A stretch of 7,653 nt of DNA, taken from Nitrospira sp. (GTDB taxonomy: Bacteria > Nitrospirota > Nitrospiria > Nitrospirales > Nitrospiraceae). The notes under the pieces were generated by a model that was not told the DNA's origin, did not search any database, and worked only from the letters and a program-made list of their open reading frames with translations. The position numbers and the translations under genes are program-made. Within the stretch, counting starts at the first letter, position 1. Each line of letters begins with the position of its first letter. The stretch spans positions 16,581-24,233 of the forward strand of contig JABMDH010000095.1 in the NCBI GenBank assembly GCA_015904075.1, written 5' to 3'. Of this stretch, positions 1-6,861 are shown one piece after another.

Positions 1-1
1 C

Positions 2-1783
2 AAAGGCCCTCGGGTAACGGGCAATCTGTCGCCCGTAGGCCCGTATTGCACCGACAGCCGCTTCACGCCAGGCTTGCCGGTCGAAGTGAAAAGACAGCCG
101 GGCCAAGGCCGATGCGGCCACGGCATTGGCGCTGGGGGTGGCGCCATCGGAGCCTTCGCGGGCGCGGAGAATGAGCGATTCATGATGTGTCGCCGTGGTA
201 AAAAATCCGCCGTGCGTCTCATCCAGGAAATCGCTCATCAGGAAGCCGGCCAGCCGCGCCGCTGCATGGAGGTAGGTCTCGGAGGCTCCAGCCTCGTAGA
301 GATCCAGCAGTCCCTCTGCCAGGAAGGCGTAGTCTTCGAGATAGGCGGCAAGATGCGCGCGTCCGGCCCGCGAGGTCCGCAATAACCGGCCGTCTGGTCG
401 GGCATGGGTTTGAAACAGGAAATCGGCAGTGTGTTGAGCCGCCTCGCGGTAGCGATCTTCTCCGAACACCCTGGCCGCTTCGGCCATGGCCGACAGCATC
501 ATGCCGTTCCACGCCGTGATCACTTTGTCGTCCAGTCCGGGGGGAATGCGCTGCAGCCGTGTCCGGTACAGTGCGGGCTTTGCGCGGGCGGCGGTCTCTA
601 AGAGTTCATCGGTCGTCAGATCGATGTGCCGGGCGACCTCTTCGATGGGGTGCAGGCGATTCGGAATATTCGTATGTTCCCAGTTGCCGGCATCGGTGAT
701 GTCGTAGAGTGCGCAGAACCGCCGGGCTGCTTCCTCGTCATTCAGTGCCGCTCGCACGTCGGCCGGTGTCCAGACGAAGAATTTTCCCTCGACGCCTTCG
801 GAGTCGGCATCGGTTGCAGAATAAAATCCCCCTGCCGGCCCGGTCATTTCCCGGAGCACATAATCCAGCGTTTCGGTTGCCACCTGCCGGTAGAGAGCGC
901 TCTTTGTGACCTGATAGGCTTCGACGTAGACGCGGGCCAGGAGCGCATTATCGTAGAGCATTTTCTCGAAATGCGGCACGAGCCAGCGCGCATCGGTCGA
1001 ATAGCGGGCGAATCCTCCGCCGATATGGTCGTAGATTCCTCCCGCGGCCATCATATCGAGGGTTTTGGTGACCATGGCGAGAGCCTGCTTGTCTCCCGAT
1101 CGCCGGTGGCAGCGAAGCAGCAGCGACAGTCCGGCCGCCGGCGGAAACTTGGGCGCGGTGCCGAATCCGCCGTAGGTCTTATCGAATTCGCCGTTGAACT
1201 GTGCGACGGCCTCCTCCAGCGCCGATTCGCTGACCGAGATCGGAGAAGGGATACGGCCGGCGTCTTTCAACCGTGCTGTCATGTCTGCCGCTTGGGCATG
1301 AATGCCTGCAGCGTCTGTCCGCCAATAGTCGGCGATCTTTTTCAGCAGTGTGCCGAACCCCGGTCTGCCCCAGCGATCTTCGGGGGGGAAGTAGGTGCCG
1401 GCGAAAAACGGTTTTTGCTCCGGTGTCAGGAAGACGGTCATGGGCCAGCCGCCCTGGCCGTGATTCATGGCTACGGTGGCCTGCATGTAGATGTCATCCA
1501 GATCGGGGCGTTCTTCCCGATCGACCTTGATGCAGACGAAGTCACGGTTCATCAACTCGGCGGTCGCGTCGTTCTCGAACGATTCCCGTTCCATGACGTG
1601 ACACCAGTGGCAGGCCGAATAGCCGATCGAGAGTAAAATAGGCCGGTTCTTGTCTTTGGCCGCCTGCAAGGCGTCCGGTCCCCAGGGATACCAATCGACG
1701 GGGTTATAGGCATGCTGAAGCAGGTAGGGGCTGGTTTCGTGGATCAGCCGGTTCGGGGGCCTGGTATGTGCCGATGATGACAT
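2..1783 (-). CDS. Thioredoxin-fold DUF255 (YyaL/SSP411-type) protein, C-terminus off left edge
   Basis: The ATG is at 1783-1781 on the minus strand and the frame stays open to the window edge, giving 594 visible residues. The family usually runs to about 680, so roughly the last 90 are missing. The N-terminus carries the family signature [20 protein letters not shown] (about residues 12-31), followed by a thioredoxin-like domain with the redox motif ACHWCH (C58 and C61). Next come [27 protein letters not shown] and [11 protein letters not shown], all typical of the DUF255/Thioredox_DsbH domain. The remainder has the alpha/alpha-barrel-like motifs [29 protein letters not shown] and [10 protein letters not shown], as in the glycan-epimerase-like half of these proteins. 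No signal peptide is evident, so it is probably cytoplasmic. The biochemical role of the family is poorly defined. The start has only a weak SD-like AGGGTG six bases upstream, and this overlaps a candidate -10 element. The family assignment is strong; any specific function is not. Confidence 0.93.
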   Translation of the reverse strand, partial: MSSSAHTRPPNRLIHETSPYLLQHAYNPVDWYPWGPDALQAAKDKNRPILLSIGYSACHWCHVMERESFENDATAELMNRDFVCIKVDREERPDLDDIYMQATVAMNHGQGGWPMTVFLTPEQKPFFAGTYFPPEDRWGRPGFGTLLKKIADYWRTDAAGIHAQAADMTARLKDAGRIPSPISVSESALEEAVAQFNGEFDKTYGGFGTAPKFPPAAGLSLLLRCHRRSGDKQALAMVTKTLDMMAAGGIYDHIGGGFARYSTDARWLVPHFEKMLYDNALLARVYVEAYQVTKSALYRQVATETLDYVLREMTGPAGGFYSATDADSEGVEGKFFVWTPADVRAALNDEEAARRFCALYDITDAGNWEHTNIPNRLHPIEEVARHIDLTTDELLETAARAKPALYRTRLQRIPPGLDDKVITAWNGMMLSAMAEAARVFGEDRYREAAQHTADFLFQTHARPDGRLLRTSRAGRAHLAAYLEDYAFLAEGLLDLYEAGASETYLHAAARLAGFLMSDFLDETHGGFFTTATHHESLILRAREGSDGATPSANAVAASALARLSFHFDRQAWREAAVGAIRAYGRQIARYPRAF

Positions 1784-1790
1784 ACGGGGC

Positions 1791-1820
1791 ACCCTAGCAT
1801 CGGAGCCAGAACAGCGTCAA
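1791..1820 (-). promoter_or_regulatory. Candidate sigma70-type promoter of the DUF255 gene
   Basis: Read on the minus strand, TTGACG (1820-1815) is followed after 18 bases by TAGGGT (1796-1791), with TG one base before the -10 (an extended -10). The -35 matches the consensus at five of six positions; the -10 matches at only three, helped by the TG. Transcription would start within a base or two of the ATG at 1783, so the mRNA would be leaderless or nearly so. The same arrangement occurs upstream of the gene at 7300, which raises confidence. This was found by eye and not scored. Confidence 0.45.
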
Positions 1821-1833
1821 CGGAGTGGTACTG

Positions 1834-1920
1834 GTATCTCGTGAAACGTATCTCGTATCTCGCAAATAAGGACGGGATACAGTTCTTTCCATCTCGCGCT
1901 TCACGAGATACGCTTCACGA
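1834..1920. repeat. REP-like intergenic inverted repeat with internal direct repeats
   Basis: GTATCTCGTGAA (1834-1845) is the exact reverse complement of TTCACGAGATAC (1900-1911), so the two arms can form a 12-bp stem across a 54-base interval. Each arm also repeats internally with a 14-base period. On the left, GTATCTCG occurs at 1834, 1848 and 1855; on the right, CGCTTCACGA occurs at 1897 and 1911. The element lies entirely in the gap between two divergent genes, as expected of a repetitive extragenic palindrome. There is no T-run and neither gene ends here, so a terminator is unlikely. I associate TTCACGAGATACG-type sequences with multicopy intergenic repeats in Nitrospira genomes, but that is recollection and not a search result. 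Confidence 0.7.
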
Positions 1921-1941
1921 ACGACGTGTCTGTGATAGGCT
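1914..1941 (+). promoter_or_regulatory. Candidate promoter of the malic enzyme gene
   Basis: TTCACG (1914-1919), one base off TTGACG, is followed after 16 bases by TAGGCT (1936-1941), with TG one base before the -10 (1933-1934). Predicted initiation near 1948 would leave a leader of about 27 bases containing the purine-rich AGGAGAGG (1955-1962), which lies 12 bases before the ATG at 1975. The -35 falls inside the right arm of the REP-like repeat. The -10 match is weak, so this remains a candidate. It is supported mainly by its resemblance to the other sites in the window. Confidence 0.35.
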
Positions 1942-1974
1942 TGGCTATAGGATTAGGAGAGGACGCCAGCTCAC

Positions 1975-3423
1975 ATGAACGACACCGGGCCCTATTCCAA
2001 CTACCGTTTGACTGTCCGGCTGGAACTGGCAAATACGCCGGGTGTCTTTGCCCGCGTGGCGGCGTTGCTGGCCGAAGAACAAGCCAATCTTGGCGCGGTT
2101 GATATCGTCTCGGCGACGAAGAGCTCCATGATTCGGGACGTGACGTTTGATGCGCAGAGCGAGGCGCATGGCCAGAAGGTGCTGGCTCGATTAGGCGCGC
2201 TGTCCGATGTCACCGTGCTCTCGGCCTCCGATCGTATTTTCCTGCTGCATCTCGGCGGGAAAATCCGGGTGGAGGGGAAGATTGCAATCAGTACGCGGAA
2301 CGTCCTCTCGATGGTCTATACCCCCGGTGTCGGCCGTGTTGCCCAAGCCATCGCGCAGGACAAGTCCAAAGCCTATGCCTTCACCAGCAAAAGCAACAGT
2401 GTGGCGATCGTCACGGACGGATCGGCGGTGTTGGGGCTGGGTAATCTTGGCCCGGAAGCCGCGCTGCCTGTGATGGAAGGCAAAGCGATGCTGTTCAAGG
2501 AATTGGCCGGCATTGATGCCTGGCCGCTCTGCCTCAATACCCAGGATCCGGATGCGATTGTGCAGATTGTACAAGGGATCGCGCCGGGATTCGGCGCCAT
2601 TAACCTGGAGGATATCGGCGCGCCCCGCTGTTTTGAGATCGAGCGGCGCTTGAAGCAAGTGCTCGATGTGCCGGTCATGCATGATGATCAGCATGGGACG
2701 GCCGTGGTGATTCTGGCGGCTCTCACGAACGCACTGCGGGTGGTCGGAAAGCGGATGGAGCAGGTGCGTGTCGTCGTCAACGGGCTCGGCGCGGCGGGGA
2801 CGGCCTGCTGCCGGATGTTGCTGGCGGCCGGCGTGTCGCATCTGCTGGGCTGCGACAAGGACGGCATCATCTTGTACGGTGAGGCCGAGCAATTACGGGC
2901 CTGCCGGACCGATCTGGCTGCCTGTCTCACGCCGGACCATCCGAGGGGGACGCTGCGTGATGCATTGAAAGACGCCGATGTGTTCATCGGTCTGTCAGTC
3001 GGAAATATTCTGAGTGCGGAGGACCTCGATGTCATGGCTACGGACCGGATCGTGTTCGCGATGGCGAATCCGGACCCGGAGGTCTCGCCGGAGCTGGCCG
3101 CGTCGCACTGCCGCGTCTTTGCAACCGGCCGCTCGGATTATCCCAACCAGATTAATAATGCGCTCGCATTCCCAGGCATCTTCCGCGGAGCGCTCGACGT
3201 GCAAGCCGCCGAGATCAACGAGGCGATGAAGTTGGCGGCGGCCGATGCCCTGGCGCATACGATCCCTGAAGGCGCGGTGAGTGAGGACTACATTATCCCC
3301 AGCCTCTTCGACAAAACAGTCGTGCCAACCGTGGCCCACGCGGTCGCAACCGCTGCTCGAGACACCGGGGTGGCGCGCCGGCGGAACAAAGCAAGTGACC
3401 GGCCGCTCTCTCGTGACACGTAA
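1975..3423 (+). CDS. NAD(P)-dependent malic enzyme with N-terminal ACT domain
   Basis: The 482-residue product would oxidatively decarboxylate malate to pyruvate and CO2, or run in reverse, in the cytoplasm. Residues about 10-85 look like an ACT domain (RLTVRLELANTPGVFARVAALLAEEQANLGAVDI). The malic enzyme core follows, with YTPGVGRVAQAI (candidate general acid Y115), VMEGKAMLFKELAG (candidate base K170), the metal-binding LEDI (E212, D213) and MHDDQHGTA (D237, D238). A Rossmann motif GLGAAG sits at 270-275, and FAMANPDPE and TGRSDYPNQINNALAFPG lie near the end. All expected catalytic motifs are present. The ACT extension is known in some bacterial malic enzymes and usually signals regulation by a small ligand, often an amino acid; the ligand cannot be told from sequence. 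NAD versus NADP preference is also unresolved. It stands alone, divergent from the DUF255 gene and 116 bases before the next gene, which has its own candidate promoter. Confidence 0.95.
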   Translation: MNDTGPYSNYRLTVRLELANTPGVFARVAALLAEEQANLGAVDIVSATKSSMIRDVTFDAQSEAHGQKVLARLGALSDVTVLSASDRIFLLHLGGKIRVEGKIAISTRNVLSMVYTPGVGRVAQAIAQDKSKAYAFTSKSNSVAIVTDGSAVLGLGNLGPEAALPVMEGKAMLFKELAGIDAWPLCLNTQDPDAIVQIVQGIAPGFGAINLEDIGAPRCFEIERRLKQVLDVPVMHDDQHGTAVVILAALTNALRVVGKRMEQVRVVVNGLGAAGTACCRMLLAAGVSHLLGCDKDGIILYGEAEQLRACRTDLAACLTPDHPRGTLRDALKDADVFIGLSVGNILSAEDLDVMATDRIVFAMANPDPEVSPELAASHCRVFATGRSDYPNQINNALAFPGIFRGALDVQAAEINEAMKLAAADALAHTIPEGAVSEDYIIPSLFDKTVVPTVAHAVATAARDTGVARRRNKASDRPLSRDT

Positions 3424-3438
3424 GGCCTTCTTGGCCTT
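3422..3438 (+). terminator. Small hairpin overlapping the malic enzyme stop codon
   Basis: AAGGCC (3422-3427) and GGCCTT (3433-3438) form a perfect 6-bp stem with a TTCTT loop, and the left arm includes the last two bases of the TAA stop. No T-run follows, so it is not a standard intrinsic terminator. It could be an RNA 3' stabilising hairpin or chance. Confidence 0.25.
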
Positions 3439-3486
3439 GCGATCGCACTCGTTGCCATTTACCTCAGGCCGCCCCCAAAGCCCTTC

Positions 3487-3513
3487 TTGTCGCAAATGTC
3501 ACTGTGCTAGAAT
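3487..3513 (+). promoter_or_regulatory. Candidate extended -10 promoter for the J-domain/RNase D operon
   Basis: TAGAAT (3508-3513) matches the -10 consensus at five of six positions and has TG one base upstream (3505-3506). A TTGTCG at 3487-3492 is a possible -35 with a short 15-base spacer; TTCTTG at 3484-3489 would give 18. Initiation near 3520 fits the ATG at 3540 and argues against the in-frame GTG at 3504, which lies inside the promoter. Confidence 0.5.
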
Positions 3514-3539
3514 GTGCGCTTCTTATTAGCGGACGAGCC

Positions 3540-4172
3540 ATGCCTTTTTCTACGAGTAAGTACATCAAGTTCCGTCAGGGGATGCAGAAACGCATCGATT
3601 CGCTGCGGTCCAAGACGGAAGACAGTCTGGAGCTTGCCGTCGATGTCATGATGGAAGAGCGGGTGGACAGTTTTTTCCGCGTCGAACAGGGGCTTGAAGA
3701 GGTGATTCGATCGCTGATCGAGATTGAAGAGGAGCTGGACGTCATTCGCGATTTGTCCGGCGCGATGCGTCTCGAATCCAGGCTGGAGTTTGTCGAAGAT
3801 CGCTGGGACGAGTTCGATAGCGAGATCCGTGAACGGCCCAGACGGCGGCGCAAGAAAATCAGTCTTGCCGATATGTTGAAGGCGGCCAGCGGGGGAGGCG
3901 GGGCCCTCTCGGAGAATCCAAGCGGCGTCAACAACGCCATGGATGCCTATGCGATCATGGGCGTGGAGTTCGGTAGTTCCCTGGCCGATGTGACGGCCGC
4001 CTTTCGGATCAAGGCCAAACAGTTGCATCCCGACGCCAACAACGGCGACCGCAGCTCTGAACCGGAACTCCGGCGCATGTTGGAGGCCTATCAGTTTCTC
4101 AAGGAATATCTCAGTTTGAGCAATACCGAACCGATGCGCCCGCCGGATCGGCCCTACAGTCCCGCAGAATAA
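3540..4172 (+). CDS. Coiled-coil protein with C-terminal J-domain (DnaJ-like)
   Basis: The product has 210 residues. An in-frame GTG at 3504 would add 12, but it lies within the candidate promoter, so the ATG at 3540 is preferred despite a weak SD. Residues about 10-100 are highly charged and helical with heptad-like spacing (DSLELAVDVMMEERVDSFF, EEVIRSLIEIEEELDVIRDL), suggesting a coiled coil. A basic patch RPRRRRKK (99-106) and a glycine-rich linker (118-121) follow. A J-domain occupies about 135-191: DAYAIMGVEFGSSLADVTAAF forms helices I-II, the diagnostic HPD is at 163-165, and ELRRMLEAYQFLKEYL is helix III. J-domains stimulate Hsp70 (DnaK) ATPase. There is no G/F region, zinc finger or client-binding domain, so it is a class III-type J-protein, and the coiled coil probably provides specificity. 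The gene for RNase D starts 14 bases after its stop, implying co-transcription. Its client is unknown. Confidence 0.85.
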   Translation: MPFSTSKYIKFRQGMQKRIDSLRSKTEDSLELAVDVMMEERVDSFFRVEQGLEEVIRSLIEIEEELDVIRDLSGAMRLESRLEFVEDRWDEFDSEIRERPRRRRKKISLADMLKAASGGGGALSENPSGVNNAMDAYAIMGVEFGSSLADVTAAFRIKAKQLHPDANNGDRSSEPELRRMLEAYQFLKEYLSLSNTEPMRPPDRPYSPAE

Positions 4173-4186
4173 AACTTTGGAGCTTC

Positions 4187-5380
4187 ATGACAACACCGCT
4201 GCACTATATTACGGATCCCACGGCCCTCGGTGAATTCTGCGAGCGGCTGAAAGATAATCCGCGTTTGGCGATCGACACCGAGTTCGTCGGCGAAGACAGC
4301 TTTGTTCCCAAACTCGAACTCATTCAGGTCGCCACAGACAACGCGGCAGCAGTCATCGATTTTCCCGCAGTGCAGGCAGCCGGCTCGCTGGATGGATTCT
4401 GGGACGTGGTGTGCAACCCGGCGATTCAAAAAATCGTGCATGCCGGCCGGCAGGACCTGGATCTTTGCGCGGTCCATGCCGGGCGAATTCCCAAGCCGTT
4501 TTTCGATACGCAGATCGCCGCGGCTATGGTCGGCTATGGGCCACAAGTGGCGTATGCCAATTTGGTTCTGCGGGTCCATGGCATGAGGTTGGACAAGGCC
4601 CATACCTTCACCAACTGGAGCGCCCGCCCGCTGTCGCAGGAGCAATTGGCCTATGCGCTGGAAGACGTGACCTTTCTACTCGCCATTCATGACCACCTGC
4701 ATGCGCGTCTGTCAAAGGCTGGCCGGCTTGATTGGGTCGATGAGGAATTCGCTCGGTTAGAAGACGCCGTGGGAGAGACGCGCCGGGAGCCGCAGGAGCG
4801 CTATCAACGTGTGCGAGGGTGGGACCAGCTCAAGCCAAAATTGGCTGCCGTTCTTCGGGAGTTGGCCGCCTGGCGTGAAGGAGAGGCCAAGCGCCGCAAT
4901 GTTCCGCGCGGCCGGGTGATGCGGGACGAAGTGTTGCTCCAGTTGGCGCGGCATCCGCCACGCCACATCCAAGAGCTGCGCGCGGTGCGCGGTCTGCATG
5001 GATCAGAAGCCGATCGCAACGGCGAGGCGCTGCTCGAGATTATCCGCACGGCGCAGGCGCTCCCTCCATCGGCCTGGCCGGAGGTCCCGAAAGACCGGAA
5101 GCCTGAACCGGAGTCTGTCGGTTTGGTAGAACTGCTGCAGGCGGTGCTGAAGGCCCGCGCCACAGAAGCAGAGATTGCGCCGACCCTGTTGGCGACGACG
5201 GCGGATCTCCAGGCCTTGGTCGATGCCAAGGCGAATCGCGAGACGCTCGATCTTCCGATTTTGAAAGGGTGGCGGCGTCTGTTGCTGGGAGACCTGCTCC
5301 TCGATGTGCTGGGTGGAAAACTTGCCCTTAAGGTCGATCCTCAGTCAGGGATGATTACCTGGTCGCCGCCTTCGATCTAA
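4187..5380 (+). CDS. rnd: Ribonuclease D
   Basis: This 397-residue protein resembles RNase D, a 3'-5' exoribonuclease that trims tRNA precursors and other structured RNAs in the cytoplasm. The DEDDy catalytic set is complete: D30 and E32 in LAIDTEFVG (Exo I), D90 in HAGRQDLDL (Exo II), and Y156 and D160 in LAYALEDVTFLL (Exo III). An HRDC domain follows the exonuclease domain at about residues 215-285 (LAAWREGEAKRRNVPRGRVMRDEVLLQLA, then IQELRAVRGL). A further C-terminal helical region ends at WSPPSI. The length is close to the 375 residues of the E. coli enzyme. The start is supported by TGGAG four to five bases before the ATG. It lies 14 bases downstream of the J-domain gene and is probably transcribed with it, so the J-protein/DnaK system might act on RNase D or on a complex containing it, though nothing in the sequence proves this. 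Confidence 0.94.
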   Translation: MTTPLHYITDPTALGEFCERLKDNPRLAIDTEFVGEDSFVPKLELIQVATDNAAAVIDFPAVQAAGSLDGFWDVVCNPAIQKIVHAGRQDLDLCAVHAGRIPKPFFDTQIAAAMVGYGPQVAYANLVLRVHGMRLDKAHTFTNWSARPLSQEQLAYALEDVTFLLAIHDHLHARLSKAGRLDWVDEEFARLEDAVGETRREPQERYQRVRGWDQLKPKLAAVLRELAAWREGEAKRRNVPRGRVMRDEVLLQLARHPPRHIQELRAVRGLHGSEADRNGEALLEIIRTAQALPPSAWPEVPKDRKPEPESVGLVELLQAVLKARATEAEIAPTLLATTADLQALVDAKANRETLDLPILKGWRRLLLGDLLLDVLGGKLALKVDPQSGMITWSPPSI

Positions 5381-5399
5381 GGTAGCCCAGCCCTCCTTC

Positions 5400-5417
5400 C
5401 TGTCCAAAAGGGGACAG
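5400..5417. repeat. Short palindrome CTGTCC-AAAAGG-GGACAG after rnd
   Basis: CTGTCC (5400-5405) and GGACAG (5412-5417) form a perfect 6-bp stem with a 6-base loop, 19 bases after the rnd stop. No T-run follows, so as a plus-strand terminator it is weak. The AAAAGGGGACAG core resembles sequences I associate with small palindromic repeats near REP-associated transposases in many bacteria. No transposase is present here, so this is at most an orphan copy. Confidence 0.4.
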
Positions 5418-5493
5418 AAATACAGCCTGCTCTCCCGTGGCTCTTTAGGGTGTACTCTAACCAGTTGAAAAACCTTCGGGCGCCTTGGAAACT

Positions 5494-5512
5494 TTCACGA
5501 AGACTCCGTGAA
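5494..5512 (+). promoter_or_regulatory. Hairpin covering the GTG start candidate of the GGDEF gene
   Basis: TTCACG (5494-5499) and CGTGAA (5507-5512) pair perfectly over 6 bp around a 7-base loop. The right arm contains the GTG at 5508-5510. If transcribed, it would hide that start codon, either favouring the later ATGs at 5520 or 5568 or acting in translational control. A stem this short can also arise by chance. Confidence 0.25.
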
Positions 5513-6854
5513 TATTGGTATGGATCTCGCTTCCGTTGACCTGGAGTCAGCCGGTGGCGTAGGTCCTATGTCCATATTCAAAAAGGTAGTGCTCGATTTC
5601 TTGATCCCCGGTGGGATCATTTTTTTGGCCGCGCTCGGCTTTCTCCGCCCCCATGGCTTGCCCCCATTGGTTCAAGGACCGGTCCAGGCCTTTCCCGTCA
5701 TCGTGCTGGCATTCGGGTTATTCTTCGGGTGGTATCTCTCCAGCAGCCGCCTCATCCTGTCGCTCATCGTGTTGGCCATGGCCGATCGCAGCCTCATCTT
5801 ATCTGCGCCGGCCGATCCTGTAACATCGGGTTACGTGACGTTTTCGGCTGTTGCGCTTCTGGTGCCGCTGAACCTCATGGCGGTGTCCATCATCAAGGAA
5901 GAGACGATGGCCACCTGGCGCGGAGTCCTGCGTCTGGCGCCGGTCCTGATCCAACCGTTCATTGTCTGGTGGCTTGTTCAAGCGGAACAGGCGGGCATGG
6001 CCCAATCGCTTCAGCAGCCGCTCATTCCACTAATGAAAGGCAGCTGGACGGCGATTCCTCAATTGGCGCTTCTGGCCTATGCCGGTGCGGTGCTGTTAAT
6101 CGGCACCCGGTTCATCTCGCGGAACGACCCACTCGACAGCGGGATGTTCTGGGCCGTGATTGCATCGTTCGTGGCTGTTCAGGGATTTCACCATGGCTGG
6201 TCGCCGACCGGGTTTTTTGCGACAGCCGGCCTCATTCTCTTTGTGACGCTCATGCAAGCGTCCCATCAACAGATCTATCGCGATGACTTGACCGGGGTTC
6301 CCGGAAAACCGGCGTACGATGAAGCGGTGGCCGGCCTTGGAAGAAAGTATGTGCTGGCCGTTGTGGGGATCGACCAATTGAAACAATATGGCAATCAGCA
6401 TGGCAAGCCGGTGCGCGAGCAGGTGCTGTGTCTGGTCGCGCCGAAAATTCTGGCGGCTGCCGGCGCCGGCAAGGTGTATCGGCTCGCAGGCGAAGAGTTG
6501 ACCGTCTTGTTTCCAAGGAAAACCGCAACGGAAACATTGGTCGATCTTGGGGCGATTCGCAAGGCGGTGGAAGCCACCACGCTCTATTTGCGAGGCCGCG
6601 ATGCGGTCCGGGAAGGCGTGGGTACAAAATCCATGGATCAGGCGCTCACGGTCACGGTGAGTATCGGCCTCGCGGAAACGGGGGATGCCACATTGCCGCT
6701 TGAACTAGTCACAAAGTCTGCCTGTCGCGCCCTCTATGAGGCCAAAGGAGAGGGAGGCAATCGCGTGAAACGAGGGGCGGTTTCAGCGGATGTTCCGAAA
6801 GCAGTTCCCGCCGGAACAGGTCATATCGTCGCGTGTGGCGAATACGAACAGTGA
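5508..6854 (+). CDS. Polytopic membrane protein with degenerate GGDEF domain
   Basis: The longest frame starts at GTG 5508 (448 residues). ATGs at 5520 and 5568 are alternatives, and none has a strong SD. The segment before 5568 is poor in G/C third positions, so MSIFKKVVLDFLIPGG (from 5568) may be the true N-terminus. About eight hydrophobic stretches lie within the first 255 residues, including FLIPGGIIFLAALGFL, FPVIVLAFGLFFGWYL and GFFATAGLILFVTLM. A C-terminal GGDEF-family domain starts at RDDLTGVPGKPAY (D259-G263) and ends near ALYEAKGEGGNRVKRG. The signature is AGEEL (327-331) rather than GGDEF/GGEEF. The DxDxFKxxND motif reads GIDQLKQYGN (287-296), losing the first metal aspartate and the guanine-contacting asparagine. 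No RxxD inhibitory site is visible. It may therefore be a c-di-GMP/GTP sensor or signalling scaffold rather than an active diguanylate cyclase. The membrane part resembles no sensor domain I can name. It ends 7 bases before the convergent reductase gene. Confidence 0.85.
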   Translation: MNIGMDLASVDLESAGGVGPMSIFKKVVLDFLIPGGIIFLAALGFLRPHGLPPLVQGPVQAFPVIVLAFGLFFGWYLSSSRLILSLIVLAMADRSLILSAPADPVTSGYVTFSAVALLVPLNLMAVSIIKEETMATWRGVLRLAPVLIQPFIVWWLVQAEQAGMAQSLQQPLIPLMKGSWTAIPQLALLAYAGAVLLIGTRFISRNDPLDSGMFWAVIASFVAVQGFHHGWSPTGFFATAGLILFVTLMQASHQQIYRDDLTGVPGKPAYDEAVAGLGRKYVLAVVGIDQLKQYGNQHGKPVREQVLCLVAPKILAAAGAGKVYRLAGEELTVLFPRKTATETLVDLGAIRKAVEATTLYLRGRDAVREGVGTKSMDQALTVTVSIGLAETGDATLPLELVTKSACRALYEAKGEGGNRVKRGAVSADVPKAVPAGTGHIVACGEYEQ

Positions 6855-6861
6855 CCGCACG

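Noticed and set aside
626..1636. Long plus-strand open frame of 336 codons
   Set aside because: It is antisense to the DUF255 gene, whose minus-strand translation carries strong family motifs throughout; the plus-strand product has no recognisable domain.
2191..2892. Minus-strand open frame of 233 codons
   Set aside because: It lies wholly within the malic enzyme gene, opposite its catalytic motifs, and its translation looks like a high-GC shadow.
3439..3446. GCGATCGC 8-bp palindrome
   Set aside because: I noticed only this one intergenic copy; a single octamer palindrome in GC-rich DNA needs no special explanation.
3504..3539. GTG start extending the J-domain protein by 12 residues
   Set aside because: The GTG lies within the extended -10 promoter element, and the added residues look unlike coding sequence.
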